Positions 16,511 through 26,039 of a stretch of DNA of 64,000 nucleotides are shown here, in pieces. Source of the stretch: Rhodocyclales bacterium (GTDB lineage: Bacteria; Pseudomonadota; Gammaproteobacteria; Burkholderiales; Rhodocyclaceae); assembly GCA_026399435.1 (NCBI GenBank), contig JAPLQX010000057.1, positions 1 to 64,000 on the forward strand, given 5' to 3'. Each line of letters begins with the position of its first letter. Position 1 is the stretch's first letter. The notes below the pieces were generated by a model. It did no database searches, was not told the DNA's origin, and saw nothing but the letters and a program-made list of their open reading frames with translations. Both the position numbers and the translations under genes were made by a program.

Positions 16511-17377
16511 TCAGCCTGGATTGACTATCTGCCCTGTCTCGTCTCTGGCGATCCAGCCATCGGCCTCGGCCGTGAGAGTTATCAGAGAACCATGCGGCAC
16601 CGTCCAATGAATTATTTGGCCTTCCCACTCGATCTTGTTATTGGGGAAACGTGAGCAAAAATCAGTGCGGCTATAGTCAATCTTCTTACCGCGCACTTCC
16701 TTTATCTCCATTTCTTCTACGTAATCTAGTCTGAGGCATGAATCCACGATTGCTGGTTGGATCGCTATGTTTTCAGAGCGCGCTGGATGGCTGACAGACG
16801 GATACGATAGCGCACCCATTGTTAAGTCGTCTCGATCTACCACATTTCCTTGTGACAAATGCTCCGCGATTGCCGAGGTGATCTTGTATTGACTTGAGTA
16901 GGTCGCGTGAATCGGCTGCGCAAATTTCGTCTCAAAAAAGGTCGCAACCATGTCCCCTAGGTGATCTCTTGCAATGCCTTCCGTTGTTGGCGCAATTTGA
17001 AGAATGACGAAATCCTGCAAGACAGACCACTTGGATAGATAAAGCCTGTCACCTGCCTTGACGTTCAATTCATAGAAGACCGATGCCGGGTCCGGACTAC
17101 AGTAAAACATCGGCTTGTTCGGAGGATTACACCTCTGGAAATCGACAACTGTCGACGATGGCGGAGGTCCAATCTGCATGACATCCAGTGGCTTTTCGCA
17201 ATATACGACGCCCCGGTAGAGTCGGGATTCTCGGTGGGGTGTAATTCCTTGTACCGCAATCCCCACAAACAGTCTATTGACGACTTCCTGGATGTGACAG
17301 TAATCGGCTTGATCCAAGTCCATTCGGTTGAGTTGCTTGATCAGTTCCCGAGCTTCTGTTGCTTTGAGCGGGTTCAT
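16511..17377 (-). CDS. RES-domain protein, probable NAD-degrading toxin-like enzyme
   Basis: The 288-residue protein has the RES signature order: Arg in LYRG (about 55), CNPPNKPMFYCSPDPASV with Tyr at about 92, Glu in FYELNV (about 103), then SYPSVSHPARSENIA with Ser 194 and Asn 203. In RES-Xre toxin-antitoxin systems such proteins degrade NAD+. An N-terminal helical extension of about 50 residues precedes the domain and the last 60 residues are strand-rich. No Xre-type antitoxin gene is adjacent, which is unusual. Codon and base use are AT-richer than the surroundings, and long inverted repeats flank it, so acquisition by transfer is likely. Confidence 0.75.
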   Translation of the reverse strand: MNPLKATEARELIKQLNRMDLDQADYCHIQEVVNRLFVGIAVQGITPHRESRLYRGVVYCEKPLDVMQIGPPPSSTVVDFQRCNPPNKPMFYCSPDPASVFYELNVKAGDRLYLSKWSVLQDFVILQIAPTTEGIARDHLGDMVATFFETKFAQPIHATYSSQYKITSAIAEHLSQGNVVDRDDLTMGALSYPSVSHPARSENIAIQPAIVDSCLRLDYVEEMEIKEVRGKKIDYSRTDFCSRFPNNKIEWEGQIIHWTVPHGSLITLTAEADGWIARDETGQIVNPG

Positions 17378-17492
17378 TTATTCGACCAAATGACGAAATT
17401 CTGCGCTCAGTGTATGCCAATAGCAGTTGGAACCACACCTACTCTTGGGCGATAAGCGGTCGTGTTCGCATTTGTTCTTGGTACGATCCGAC

Positions 17493-17661
17493 ACGCGCGA
17501 CGGTTTGCCTTCCCCTCTGCACCGCCGAGCGAGGAAGGTTCGCCGGGGGAATTCCGATCGCGTTGTCCGACGACGACCGCGTAGCGGGCGGCTAGTTTAG
17601 CGACCGGCCCGGCGGGCCTTCCGCAGCGAGGGTAGCCCGCAGGGCCGGGGCGGCGGGGCGT
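17493..17661 (-). repeat. Right arm of long inverted repeat
   Basis: This is the inverted partner of 16266-16433. It differs by single-base changes such as CTATCC/CTACCC and CTGCGCGG/CTACGCGG. It is followed outward by additional repeat sequence that the left side lacks, up to the shared GGGGCGAGTCCCGGC at about 17711-17725. Confidence 0.8.
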
Positions 17662-17750
17662 GTTTCTTTGCCTACTTGCTTGCACGAGCAAGAAAGTAGG
17701 TCGCCTGCCGGGGCGAGTCCCGGCGCGGCCTCTCAACAGATACCGACAAG

Positions 17751-17762
17751 AGTCGGCGCTGG
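17751..17762 (-). repeat. Copy of dispersed motif CCAGCGCCGACT
   Basis: Intergenic copy within the right border zone of the RES island. It shares the flank TATCACCAGCGCCGACT with a closely similar GTATCACCAGCGCCGACT at 16185, inverted with respect to it. Confidence 0.7.
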
Positions 17763-17835
17763 TGATACGGAGACGTATTCAAACTGCTTCTGGATTCCCG
17801 CGTTCGCGGGAATGACGGAGATCCCTGCGGCGCCA

Positions 17836-18252
17836 TCAAAACGGCTTCACCACCACAAGTATGCAAATAGCAACCAGGGCCAGCACCGGCACTTCATTGA
17901 AGAACCGAAACCAGGTGTGGGTCCGGGTCGAGCGGCCGCCGGCGAACTCGGCGAGCAACCTGCCGCACCAGAGGTGATAGGCGACCAGACCGACGACCAG
18001 CGTGACCTTGGCGTGCAGCCAGCCGCCGGCGAAGCCGAAGCCGAACCACAGCCAAAGCCCCAGCCCTATCGCCAGCACGCCGATCGGCGTGACGAAGCGA
18101 TAGAGCTTTCTCGCCATCAGCAGCAGGCGTTCCCGCTCGGCGTGGCTGTCGACCGGCACCATGGCGAGGTTCACGAAAATTCGCGGCAGGTAGAAAAGCC
18201 CGGCGAACCAGCTGACGACGAAGATGATGTGAAAGGCCTTTACCCAGAGCAT
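17836..18252 (-). CDS. hemJ: HemJ-type protoporphyrinogen oxidase (CopD / UPF0093 family)
   Basis: The 138-residue protein has four predicted membrane segments and the conserved N-terminal His in MLWVKAFHIIFVVSWFAGLFYLPR. The LHAKVTLVVGLVAYH block is also typical of HemJ. Members oxidise protoporphyrinogen IX to protoporphyrin IX in haem synthesis where HemG and HemY are absent. Two other haem genes (hemA, hemB) occur in this window. The start overlaps the end of the SDR gene by 13 bases. Confidence 0.88.
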   Translation of the reverse strand: MLWVKAFHIIFVVSWFAGLFYLPRIFVNLAMVPVDSHAERERLLLMARKLYRFVTPIGVLAIGLGLWLWFGFGFAGGWLHAKVTLVVGLVAYHLWCGRLLAEFAGGRSTRTHTWFRFFNEVPVLALVAICILVVVKPF

Positions 18253-19130
18253 TGTGCTTCCTCAATAGGCGCCTTCGGGAGTCCCGCCACCACGGTCGGG
18301 TAGCGCAGGCGCAGACGCAACTCCCGTTTCATCCGCGTATTGTCCATGCGACGCGACTCGTTCATGAACGACCATTGCAGTGGCGGTACCGCGCGCCGCA
18401 CTTTCTCGCGCGACAGGCGCACTGCTCTCGGCAGCGCAAAGGCGTCGGCCAGCGCATCGAACCATTCGCCCATCGCCAGCGACGAGTCGTCATTGATGTT
18501 GTACACACGATTGGCCCGACCGCGCACCAGTGCCGCAATGCAGGCGCGACCGAGGTCGTCGGCGTGGATGTGGTTGGTATGGCTGTCTTCGTCGTGCAGC
18601 ATGAGCGGCAGTCCTTTGTGCAGCCGTTCCAGCGGCAGCCGGTCGGCTGCATAGATGCCTGGCGCGCGCAGGATGCTGACACGGCAGAGACCCCGCTCTT
18701 CGCGGCCGAATCGGCGCAGGCGATTTTCGGCATCCACCCGCCGTGCCGCCCGCGCCGACTGTGCGGCCGGTGTCCGGGTCTCGCTTACCCGCGCGCCTCC
18801 GCAATCGCCATAGACGCCGCTGGTGCTGATGTAGACAAGCTGGCGTGGTAGACTTTTCCCGCGCTGCAGGACGGCAATCAGGTTCCGCGTGCGCGGGTCG
18901 CCTGTTCCTTGCGGCGGAGGCGGCGCGCTGTGGATTACCGCATCGGAGATGCCGGCGAGCCGTGCCAGCGTATCGGGCTGGTCGAGATCGCCCTCGATCT
19001 GCGTGACGCCCAGCGCTGCCAGTAGCGGGTCGTGCTGACGCACCAGTGCCAGTACGTGCCAGCGCAGCACGAGTTGCGGCAGCGCGCGGCGCATGACGTC
19101 ACCGCAACCAATTATCAGCAATCTACGCAT
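18240..19130 (-). CDS. SDR family NAD-dependent epimerase/reductase (YeeZ-like)
   Basis: The start at 19130 gives MRRLLIIGCGDVMRRAL, a Rossmann loop GCGDV. The protein (296 residues) continues with the substrate-region YISTSGVYGDCGG, which carries the SDR Ser and Tyr but not the standard YxxxK spacing, and LHNIHADDL-type sequence (NHIHADDLGRACIAAL). It belongs to the extended-type SDR group that includes E. coli YeeZ, with unknown substrate. It lies upstream of hemJ in one unit, and only 14 bases separate its start from that of the divergent reductase gene. Confidence 0.75.
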   Translation of the reverse strand: MRRLLIIGCGDVMRRALPQLVLRWHVLALVRQHDPLLAALGVTQIEGDLDQPDTLARLAGISDAVIHSAPPPPQGTGDPRTRNLIAVLQRGKSLPRQLVYISTSGVYGDCGGARVSETRTPAAQSARAARRVDAENRLRRFGREERGLCRVSILRAPGIYAADRLPLERLHKGLPLMLHDEDSHTNHIHADDLGRACIAALVRGRANRVYNINDDSSLAMGEWFDALADAFALPRAVRLSREKVRRAVPPLQWSFMNESRRMDNTRMKRELRLRLRYPTVVAGLPKAPIEEAQCSG

Positions 19131-19144
19131 CGGACAATTATCGC

Positions 19145-20182
19145 ATGGCCCCAGTCGCCTCATTTCGCGTCACGCTTCAGCCCAGCGGGCACAGCTTCAC
19201 CACCGACGGCAGCGACTCGGTGCTGCAGGCAGCCCTCGATACCGGCCTGATCCTGCCCTACGGTTGCCGCAATGGCGCCTGCGGCGCGTGCAAGGGACGC
19301 GTCATCGACGGACTTGTTGATCATGGTCCGGCCCAGGAGCAGGCATTGCCGACTGCGGATCGCGTCAGCGGCCTGGCGTTGTTCTGTTGTGCCAAGCCGC
19401 TTTCCGACCTGGTGCTCGAATGCCGCGAAGTGGGCACGGCGAAGGACATCCCGGTCAAGATCATGCCCTGCCGGGTGCAGAAGATCGAGCGCGTGGCCGA
19501 GGATGTGATTGTGTTGAGCCTGAAGTTGCCGGCCAACGAGCGCCTGCAATTTCTCGCCGGCCAGTACATCGAGTTTCTCCTCAAGGACGGCAAGCGCCGC
19601 GCCTTCTCGATCGCCAATGCGCCGCATGACGACGGCTTCCTGCAACTGCATGTGCGCCTGATTTCCGGCGGCGACTTCACCCGGCATGTTTTTTCCGGCA
19701 TGAAGGAAAAGGACATCCTGCGTTTTCAGGGCCCCTACGGCAGCTTCTTCCTGCGCGAGGAATCGGCCAAGCCCATGATTCTGCTTGCCGGCGGCACCGG
19801 CTTTGCGCCGATCAAGGCGCTGGTCGAGCATGCAATTCACAACCACATCACTCGCCCCATGGAAATCTACTGGGGCGCGCGCAACCGCGCCGGGCTCTAC
19901 CTACCCGATCTGCCTCGCGAGTGGGCGGCCGCGCGCAGCCACATTCGCTACGTGCCGGTGTTGTCCGACACGCCTCCGCAAGATGCCTGGCCGGGACGCA
20001 CGGGTCTGGTTCATCGCGCCGTGCTGGAAGACCACGGCGACCTCTCCGCCTGGCAGGTATACGCCTGCGGCGCGCCGGCCATGATCGATGCGGCGCGCGA
20101 AGAATTTGCGGCTCATGGCTTGCCGCCCGAAGAGTTTTTCGCCGACGCCTTCACTTTCGCGCCCGCAGGAGTACCCGCATGA
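19145..20182 (+). CDS. CDP-6-deoxy-delta-3,4-glucoseen reductase-like ferredoxin:NAD(P)H reductase
   Basis: Residues 1-95 form a plant-type 2Fe-2S ferredoxin domain with Cys ligands in CRNGACGACKG and a fourth Cys near 80 (FCCAKP). A FAD domain follows (RAFSIANAP) and then an NAD domain (MILLAGGTGFAPIKAL and YACGAPAMIDAA). This architecture matches AscD/phenol hydroxylase reductase-type enzymes of 345 residues. In betaproteobacteria the gene is usual outside deoxysugar clusters, so the electron acceptor is unknown. It overlaps the GST gene by four bases (ATGA). Confidence 0.88.
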   Translation: MAPVASFRVTLQPSGHSFTTDGSDSVLQAALDTGLILPYGCRNGACGACKGRVIDGLVDHGPAQEQALPTADRVSGLALFCCAKPLSDLVLECREVGTAKDIPVKIMPCRVQKIERVAEDVIVLSLKLPANERLQFLAGQYIEFLLKDGKRRAFSIANAPHDDGFLQLHVRLISGGDFTRHVFSGMKEKDILRFQGPYGSFFLREESAKPMILLAGGTGFAPIKALVEHAIHNHITRPMEIYWGARNRAGLYLPDLPREWAAARSHIRYVPVLSDTPPQDAWPGRTGLVHRAVLEDHGDLSAWQVYACGAPAMIDAAREEFAAHGLPPEEFFADAFTFAPAGVPA

Positions 20183-20879
20183 TCACCCTCTACCAGTTTC
20201 CGCCTGCCTTCGGACTACCCAACGCCAGCCCGTTCTGCATGAAGCTGGAGTTATATCTGCGCATGGCGGGCCTGCCCTACCGCAATCGCTACACCCTGGA
20301 TTTGCAGCGGGCGCCCAAGGGCAAGCTGCCGTGGATAGATGACGACGGCACCGTGGTGGCGGATTCCGGCCTGATCGTCGAGTATCTCAAGCGCAAGCAC
20401 GGCGATACCCTCGACTGCGACTTGACGCCGCTGCAGCGCGCCCAGGGGTTGGCGATCACGCGCCTGGTCGAGGAACATCTGTATTGGGTGGTACTGCATG
20501 ACCGCTGGATTGCCTCGCCAGGGTGGGAGATGACGAAGGCGGCGGTCTTCGGCCGGCTGGCCTGGCCATTGCGTGTCATCGTGCCCTATGTCGCGCAGCG
20601 AGGCCTGCGTGCGGAATTGCGCGGTCAGGGCATCGGCCGCCATACCGCGGAGCAGATTCATGCGCTGGGCATTGCCGATATCGACGCGCTGGCGGAATTG
20701 CTTGGCGATCAGGAATATTTTCTTGGCCCGCAGGCAACTTCAGTCGATGCGGTTGTCGCCGCCTTCCTTGCCAATCTGCTTCTGGTGCCGCTGGAAACGG
20801 CGGTCAAGCAAGCGGCGGCGGGTCATCCCAGGCTCGTCGCCTATTGCGAACGAATGATGCGACGCTATTTCCCGGAGAC

Positions 20880-20895
<16 letters not shown>
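20179..20895 (+). CDS. Glutathione S-transferase family protein
   Basis: The 238-residue protein has a thioredoxin-like N-terminal domain (MITLYQFPPAFGLPNASPFCMKL) with Pro before a beta strand (KLPWIDDDG) and the Asp-Ser pair VVADSGLIVEYL for the glutathione glutamate. An all-helical C-terminal domain follows. The absence of a CxxC motif and the FGLPNASPFC segment resemble the metaxin/FAXC-like GST subgroup. The substrate is unknown. It is coupled to the upstream reductase gene and overlaps livF convergently by 16 bases. Confidence 0.85.
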
Positions 20896-21605
<710 letters not shown>

Positions 21606-22340
21606 TGACTTTCGGGTTGGTACGCACCGCTTCGGGCACGTCCTCGGCGATCTTCTCGCCGTAGTCGAGCACGGCGACGCGATCGCACAGACCCATGACC
21701 AGTTTGACGTCGTGCTCGATCAGCAGCACGGTCAGTCCATCCTTGCGCAGACCTTCGATCAGGCCGCGCAGTGCTTCGGTTTCGGTCGCGTTCATGCCTG
21801 CTGCGGGTTCGTCCAGCGCCAGCAGCTTCGGGTCGGTGGCCAGCGCGCGGGCGATTTCGAGTCGGCGCTGATCACCGTAGGACAGATGCCGCGCCAGATC
21901 GTTGGCGCGGTCGGAAATGCCGACGTAATGCAGCAGTTCATCGCCCCGGCGGCGGATCGCGTCCTCCTCGGCGCGCTCGGCGCGGGTGCGCAGGATTGCG
22001 CCGAAGACCCCTGCCCGGGTGCGCACATGACGGCCGACCATGACGTTTTCCAGCGCGGTCATGTTGCCGAAGAGGCGGATGTTCTGGAAGGTGCGGGCGA
22101 TGCCGGCGGCGGCCACCGCATGCGGACTTTCCATACTCAGTGGCACACCGGCGAACATGACCTCGCCGCGGTCGCGCGGGTAGAGCCCGGTGAACACGTT
22201 GAACAGCGTGGTCTTGCCGGCGCCATTGGGCCCGATCAGGCCGTAGATTTCACCGCTGTTTATGGTCAGCGAGACATCCTTGAGCGCTTGTACACCGCCG
22301 AATCGCTTGCCGATGTTGCGGGCTTCGAGCAGAAGCTCTC

Positions 22341-23412
22341 TCATGCGCGGTTCTCGCTCATCTCGCGGCGATGCCGGGTTTCCGGCCACAGTCCGGCCGG
22401 GCGAAAACGCATGGTCAGGACCAGGGCAAGTCCGAACACCAGCATGCGCAGGACTTCCGGATCGACCAGCAGCTTGCCGAACAAGGCCATCTGCGCCGGC
22501 TCCACCGTGTAGCGCAGGAGTTCCGGCACGAAGGAGAGCAGCATCGCGCCGGCGATCACGCCCCAGATGTTGCCCATACCGCCGAGTACCACCATGGCCA
22601 GCACCATCACCGACTCGTTGAGGACGAAGCTTTCCGGGCTGACGAAGGTCTGCATCGCGGCGAACATGCCGCCGGCGATGCCGCCGAAGGAGGCGCCCAT
22701 GGCGAAGGCCAGCAGCTTGATGTTGCGCGTGTTGATGCCGCTGGCCTTGGCGGCGACCGCTGGCCTTGGCGGCGATTTCGTCCTCGCGGATGGCGACCCA
22801 GGCGCGGCCGATGCGCGAATCCTGCAGCCGGCGGTTGATAACGATCACCGCCAACAGCACCAGCAGCAGGAAGTAGTAGTACTTGATCGGGCCGCTGAAG
22901 GCGAGTCCGGCCAAGGTATCGGTGCCGGAAAAATTCACGGGCCCGATCTGGAACGAATCGATGCGGTTGATGCCTTTCGGGCCGTTGGTCAGATTCACCG
23001 GCGCCGAAAGGTTGTTCATGAAAATGCGCACGATCTCGCCGAAGCCGAGCGTGACGATGGCCAGGTAATCGCCTCGCAGGCGCAAGGTCGGTGCGCCGAG
23101 TATCACACCGGCAATACAGGCTACTGCGGCGCCGATCGGCAGGATGACCCAGAACGGCAGGTGCAGCCCGAAATGCGGCGAGGCCAGCAGCGCATATACA
23201 TACGCGCCGACGGCGTAGAAGGCGACATAGCCCAGATCGAGCAGGCCGGCGAAACCGACCACGATGTTCAGGCCCAGCGACAGCAGCACGAACAGCACGG
23301 CGAAATTGGTGATGCGCACCCAGGCCGTGCCGGCCGAGGCGAGGACGAAGGGCAGGGCGATCAGTGCGATTGCGATCAGTGCCAGGCCGAAGCGTTCTCG
23401 CGTTGTTTTCAC
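22341..23412 (-). pseudogene. livM: livM permease gene, frame broken by a 19-bp tandem duplication
   Basis: LivM is the second membrane permease of the Liv importer. The frame is normal from MKTTRERFGLALIAIALI to REDEIAAKASG, and the remaining part (INTRNIKLLAFAMGASFGG to the TGA at 22341) is in another frame. The cause is visible: CCGCTGGCCTTGGCGGCGA occurs twice in direct tandem at 22738-22756 and 22757-22775 (plus strand). Deleting one unit restores a full-length permease. It could be a real slipped-strand mutation, possibly reversible, or a sequencing or assembly artefact. Confidence 0.88.
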
Positions 23413-23413
23413 T

Positions 23414-24400
23414 TCATGCCCGCTCCGAGACGCGTTCGCCGAGCAGGCCGGAGGGGCGGAACACCAGCACCAGGATCAGCATCAGGAAGGCGAACACATC
23501 CTGATAGTTGCTGCCGAACAGCACGAAGTTGCCGCCGTCGGCGCATTGTGCGGTGAGCCATCCTTGGGTGAGCGGCCAGTGGCAGAGGTCGGTCAGCTCG
23601 CCGACGTAGCCGGTGCCGAGCGCTTCCACCAGACCGAGCAGTATGCCGCCGAGCATGGCGCCGGCTATGTTGCCGATGCCGCCCAGCACCGCCGCGGAGA
23701 ATGCCTTGAGGCCGAGGCTGAAGCCCATCGTGTAATGAGCAATGCCGTAGTAGCTGCCGTACATCACGCCGGCCAGGGCGCCGAGACCGGCGCCGATGAC
23801 AAACGTAAACGCGATCACGCGGTCGGCATTGACCCCCATCAGGCCGGCGACATGGACGTTTTCGGCCGTGGCGCGAATGGCGATGCCGAAGCGGGTGCGA
23901 TAGACGAACCAGGAGAGACCGGCCATCATCGTCAATGACAGAAGAATGATAGCGATCTGCACGCTGCTGATCGCCGCGCCGCCGACGCCGAACACGCGGT
24001 TGTCGATGATCTGCGGAAAGGCCAGCGGATTGCGGCCCCAGACCAGCAAGGCGAGGTGCTGCAGAACGATCGACATGCCGATCGCAGTGATCAGCGGCGC
24101 CAGTCGCGGGGCGTGGCGCAGGGGGCGGTAGGCCATGCGTTCCAGCAGATAACCCATCGTCATGCAGGCGGGGATCGCCGCGATCACGCCGGCCAGCACA
24201 ATGACCAGCGGCGGCAAGCCGCTGCCCGCGAGCGAGGTGATGATGGAGAAGGCCACCATGGCGCCGATCATCACCACTTCGCCGTGGGCGAAGTTGATCA
24301 GTTGAATCACCCCGTAGACCATTGTGTAGCCCAGCGCGACAACGGCATACACGCTGCCGGTGGTGAGGCCGTTGATGATCTGCTGCAGCAGGATGTCCAT
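23414..24400 (-). CDS. livH: Branched-chain amino acid ABC transporter permease LivH
   Basis: The 328-residue protein has the LivH start (MDILLQQIINGLTTGSVYAV), the motif GYTMVYGVIQLINFAHGEV and EAA-like AFSAAVLGGIGNIAGAMLGG, with about eight membrane segments. An extra loop of about 35 polar residues near 265-300 (LTDLCHWPLTQGWLTAQCAD) is often seen in betaproteobacterial homologues. It directly precedes livM (one base gap). A terminator-like hairpin separates it from the binding-protein gene upstream. Confidence 0.94.
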   Translation of the reverse strand: MDILLQQIINGLTTGSVYAVVALGYTMVYGVIQLINFAHGEVVMIGAMVAFSIITSLAGSGLPPLVIVLAGVIAAIPACMTMGYLLERMAYRPLRHAPRLAPLITAIGMSIVLQHLALLVWGRNPLAFPQIIDNRVFGVGGAAISSVQIAIILLSLTMMAGLSWFVYRTRFGIAIRATAENVHVAGLMGVNADRVIAFTFVIGAGLGALAGVMYGSYYGIAHYTMGFSLGLKAFSAAVLGGIGNIAGAMLGGILLGLVEALGTGYVGELTDLCHWPLTQGWLTAQCADGGNFVLFGSNYQDVFAFLMLILVLVFRPSGLLGERVSERA

Positions 24401-24423
24401 GGTCGCCGGGAATTCGATGCCTG

Positions 24424-24459
24424 AAAAAAAGGGAAGCCGCCGGATGGCGACTTCCCTTT
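24424..24459 (-). terminator. Rho-independent terminator after the Liv binding-protein gene
   Basis: Read on the minus strand, GGGAAGTCGCC and GGCGGCTTCCC pair with a short ATCC loop and are followed by seven T residues. The position, just after the binding-protein stop and before livH, would let the abundant binding protein be made at higher levels than the membrane parts. Confidence 0.8.
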
Positions 24460-24475
24460 CTTGGCTCGGTGCGGT

Positions 24476-25882
24476 TTACTTCTTTGGAGCAGCCGGAGCT
24501 GCCGGCGCAGGAGCCGCAGCTGCGGGAGCGGTGGCGGGAGTTGCAGGAGCAGCAGGCGCCGCACCGGTCGGAGCCACAAGTGTACCGGCCGCGGACGTCG
24601 CTGGCGCAGCACCAGCGGCAGGATCCGTACCCGCAGCCGGGGCTGCCGCCGCGGGAGCAGCGACGGGCGCAGGAGCAGTGGCCTGCGCGTACTCATCCAG
24701 CGTCATCGATTTGCCGCTCTTGAGGATGGCGATCGGCGTGATCTTGCCTTCCTTCAAGGTGAAGATGGTCATCTCGGCATCCTTGCGGTCGCCCTTCTCG
24801 TCGAACTTGATATTGCCGCTGGCGCCTGTGTGGTCGATGGCGGCAAGTACCGGCAAGTACTTGGCCGGGTCGGGCGAGTCGGCCTTCTTCATCGCCGCGA
24901 TCAGCAGATTGGCCGCATCGTAGGTGAAGGGCGAGTACAGGATGGGATCGGTCTTGAACTTGGCCTTGTAGGCGTCGAGGAATTTCTTGCCCGCCGCCTG
25001 GACCGGTATGCCGGCTTGCGAGCAGAGCAGACCTTCGGCGGCCGGCCCGGCGAGTTCCGCCATCTTGTCGGTACAGGCGCCGTCGCCAAAGGCAAATATG
25101 GCGGTCATCTTCAGCTCGCGTGCCTGCTTCAGCAGCGGGCCGCCGGTGGCGTCCATGCCGCCGTAGAACACCGCATCGGGCTTCTTGCCCTTGATCTTGG
25201 TCAGCACGGCCTTCCAGTCGACCGTCTTGTCGGTGCCCTTCTCGCGCGGCAGGACCTTGACGCCGGCCGCCTTGAGGGTTTTCTCGACTTCGTTGGCGAG
25301 ACCTTCGCCGTAGGCCGTCGCGTCATCGATCACAGCCACGGTCTTCGGCTTGTTTTGACCGGCAAGGTAGTTGGCAATGGCCGGACCCTGCTGGTCGTCA
25401 CGGCCGACGACGCGGAACACGCCCTTGAAGCCCTGCTCGGTCAGCGCCGGATTGGTGGCGGAGCCCGAGATCATCGGCAGGCCGGCGGTGTTGTAGATCG
25501 CCGAGGCGGGAATCGTGGTACCGGAATTCAGGTGGCCGACGATGCCGGCGACCTTCGCGTCCACCAGTTTCTGCGCCACGGTGTTGCCGACTTTCGGATC
25601 GGACTGGTCGTCTTCCGACACCAGTTCGAACTTGACCTTCTTGCCGCCGAGGCTTACGCCGCTGGCATTGGCTTCATCGACCGCGAGGCGCGCGCCGTTC
25701 TCGTTATCCTTGCCCAGGTGCGCGATGCCGCCGGTGAGCGGAGCGACGCTGCCGATCTTGACGACCATGGGCGGCGGTGGCGCCTGGACCGGTGGAGGAG
25801 GGGGCGGTTCTTCCTTGCCGCAGCCCATCAAGGCGACAGCGGCAATTACGGCAAGCGAAAGGGCTTTAGTCGGCACGTTCAT
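24476..25882 (-). CDS. Branched-chain amino acid ABC transporter substrate-binding lipoprotein with a long Ala/Pro tail
   Basis: The 468-residue protein starts with a lipoprotein signal (AVIAAVALMGCGKEEP), a Pro-rich linker (PPPPPPVQAPPPP) and a LivJ-type periplasmic fold (VVKIGSVAPLTGGIAHLGKD, YNTAGLPMISGSATNP, GYKLP-like AYKAKFKTDPILYSPF). Normal LivJ proteins end near residue 395. Here about 70 further residues consist almost only of Ala, Pro, Thr and Gly, closing in APAAPKK. The tail may tether or space the protein in the cell wall, or be neutral repeat growth. It is presumably the importer's binding component. Confidence 0.9.
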   Translation of the reverse strand: MNVPTKALSLAVIAAVALMGCGKEEPPPPPPVQAPPPPMVVKIGSVAPLTGGIAHLGKDNENGARLAVDEANASGVSLGGKKVKFELVSEDDQSDPKVGNTVAQKLVDAKVAGIVGHLNSGTTIPASAIYNTAGLPMISGSATNPALTEQGFKGVFRVVGRDDQQGPAIANYLAGQNKPKTVAVIDDATAYGEGLANEVEKTLKAAGVKVLPREKGTDKTVDWKAVLTKIKGKKPDAVFYGGMDATGGPLLKQARELKMTAIFAFGDGACTDKMAELAGPAAEGLLCSQAGIPVQAAGKKFLDAYKAKFKTDPILYSPFTYDAANLLIAAMKKADSPDPAKYLPVLAAIDHTGASGNIKFDEKGDRKDAEMTIFTLKEGKITPIAILKSGKSMTLDEYAQATAPAPVAAPAAAAPAAGTDPAAGAAPATSAAGTLVAPTGAAPAAPATPATAPAAAAPAPAAPAAPKK

Positions 25883-26039
25883 GGCAATGCTCCGTTCAGG
25901 GCGAGGAATGACGGGATGGCGGTTCGGATGACGAATCAGCCGGGGGGATTCTTGCCTGCTGTCGTGGACTTGTCAATGCTGCCGGGCCGCCGCCGTGAGA
26001 CAACATCGCCGGGCTGCCATCCCCGACAAAAATGTCGTT
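25883..26039. other. Upstream region of the Liv binding-protein gene
   Basis: The 157 bases between the binding-protein start and the first GACATATCCC repeat should hold the liv promoter. GAGCATTGCC with a Shine-Dalgarno-like GGAGC lies just before the ATG on the minus strand. I cannot assign -35/-10 boxes with confidence, and no gene is seen. Confidence 0.35.

Larger units (their letters stand above)
16217..17815. mobile_element. Inverted-repeat-bounded island carrying one RES-domain gene
   Basis: Left outer edge: hairpin ATTCCCGCGAAAGCGGGAAT (about 16217-16236). Right outer edge: ATTCCCGCGTTCGCGGGAAT (about 17793-17812). Inside each lies a long GC-rich arm in inverted orientation (16266-16433 and 17493-17661), nearly identical over about 168 bases. 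The right side has an extra ~60 bases with a CTACTTGCTTGC/GCAAGAAAGTAG stem. The enclosed DNA is visibly AT-richer than the neighbours and holds a single gene. No transposase, integrase or target-site duplication is apparent, so movement would depend on functions elsewhere or on recombination between repeats. Confidence 0.65.
17378..17835. other. Repeat-filled intergenic region right of the RES gene
   Basis: After about 110 AT-rich bases upstream of the RES gene (its likely promoter, with CTTGGGCGATAAGC-type sequence and no clear hexamers), this stretch consists of the right inverted-repeat arm, a CTACTTGCTTGC/GCAAGAAAGTAG hairpin and the outer CCCGCG/CGCGGG hairpin. Frames through it (for example 17407-17736) are repeat translations. 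No additional gene is supported. Confidence 0.6.

Noticed and set aside
17407-17736. A 109-residue frame matching a frame at 16204-16437
   Set aside because: Both are translations of the same inverted-repeat arms. The similarity is explained by the DNA repeat, and no RBS or protein family supports a gene.
16185-17768. Target-site duplication around the RES island
   Set aside because: The similar GTATCACCAGCGCCGACT stretches at the two sides are inverted, not direct, and belong to the dispersed 12-base motif. No convincing direct repeat was found.
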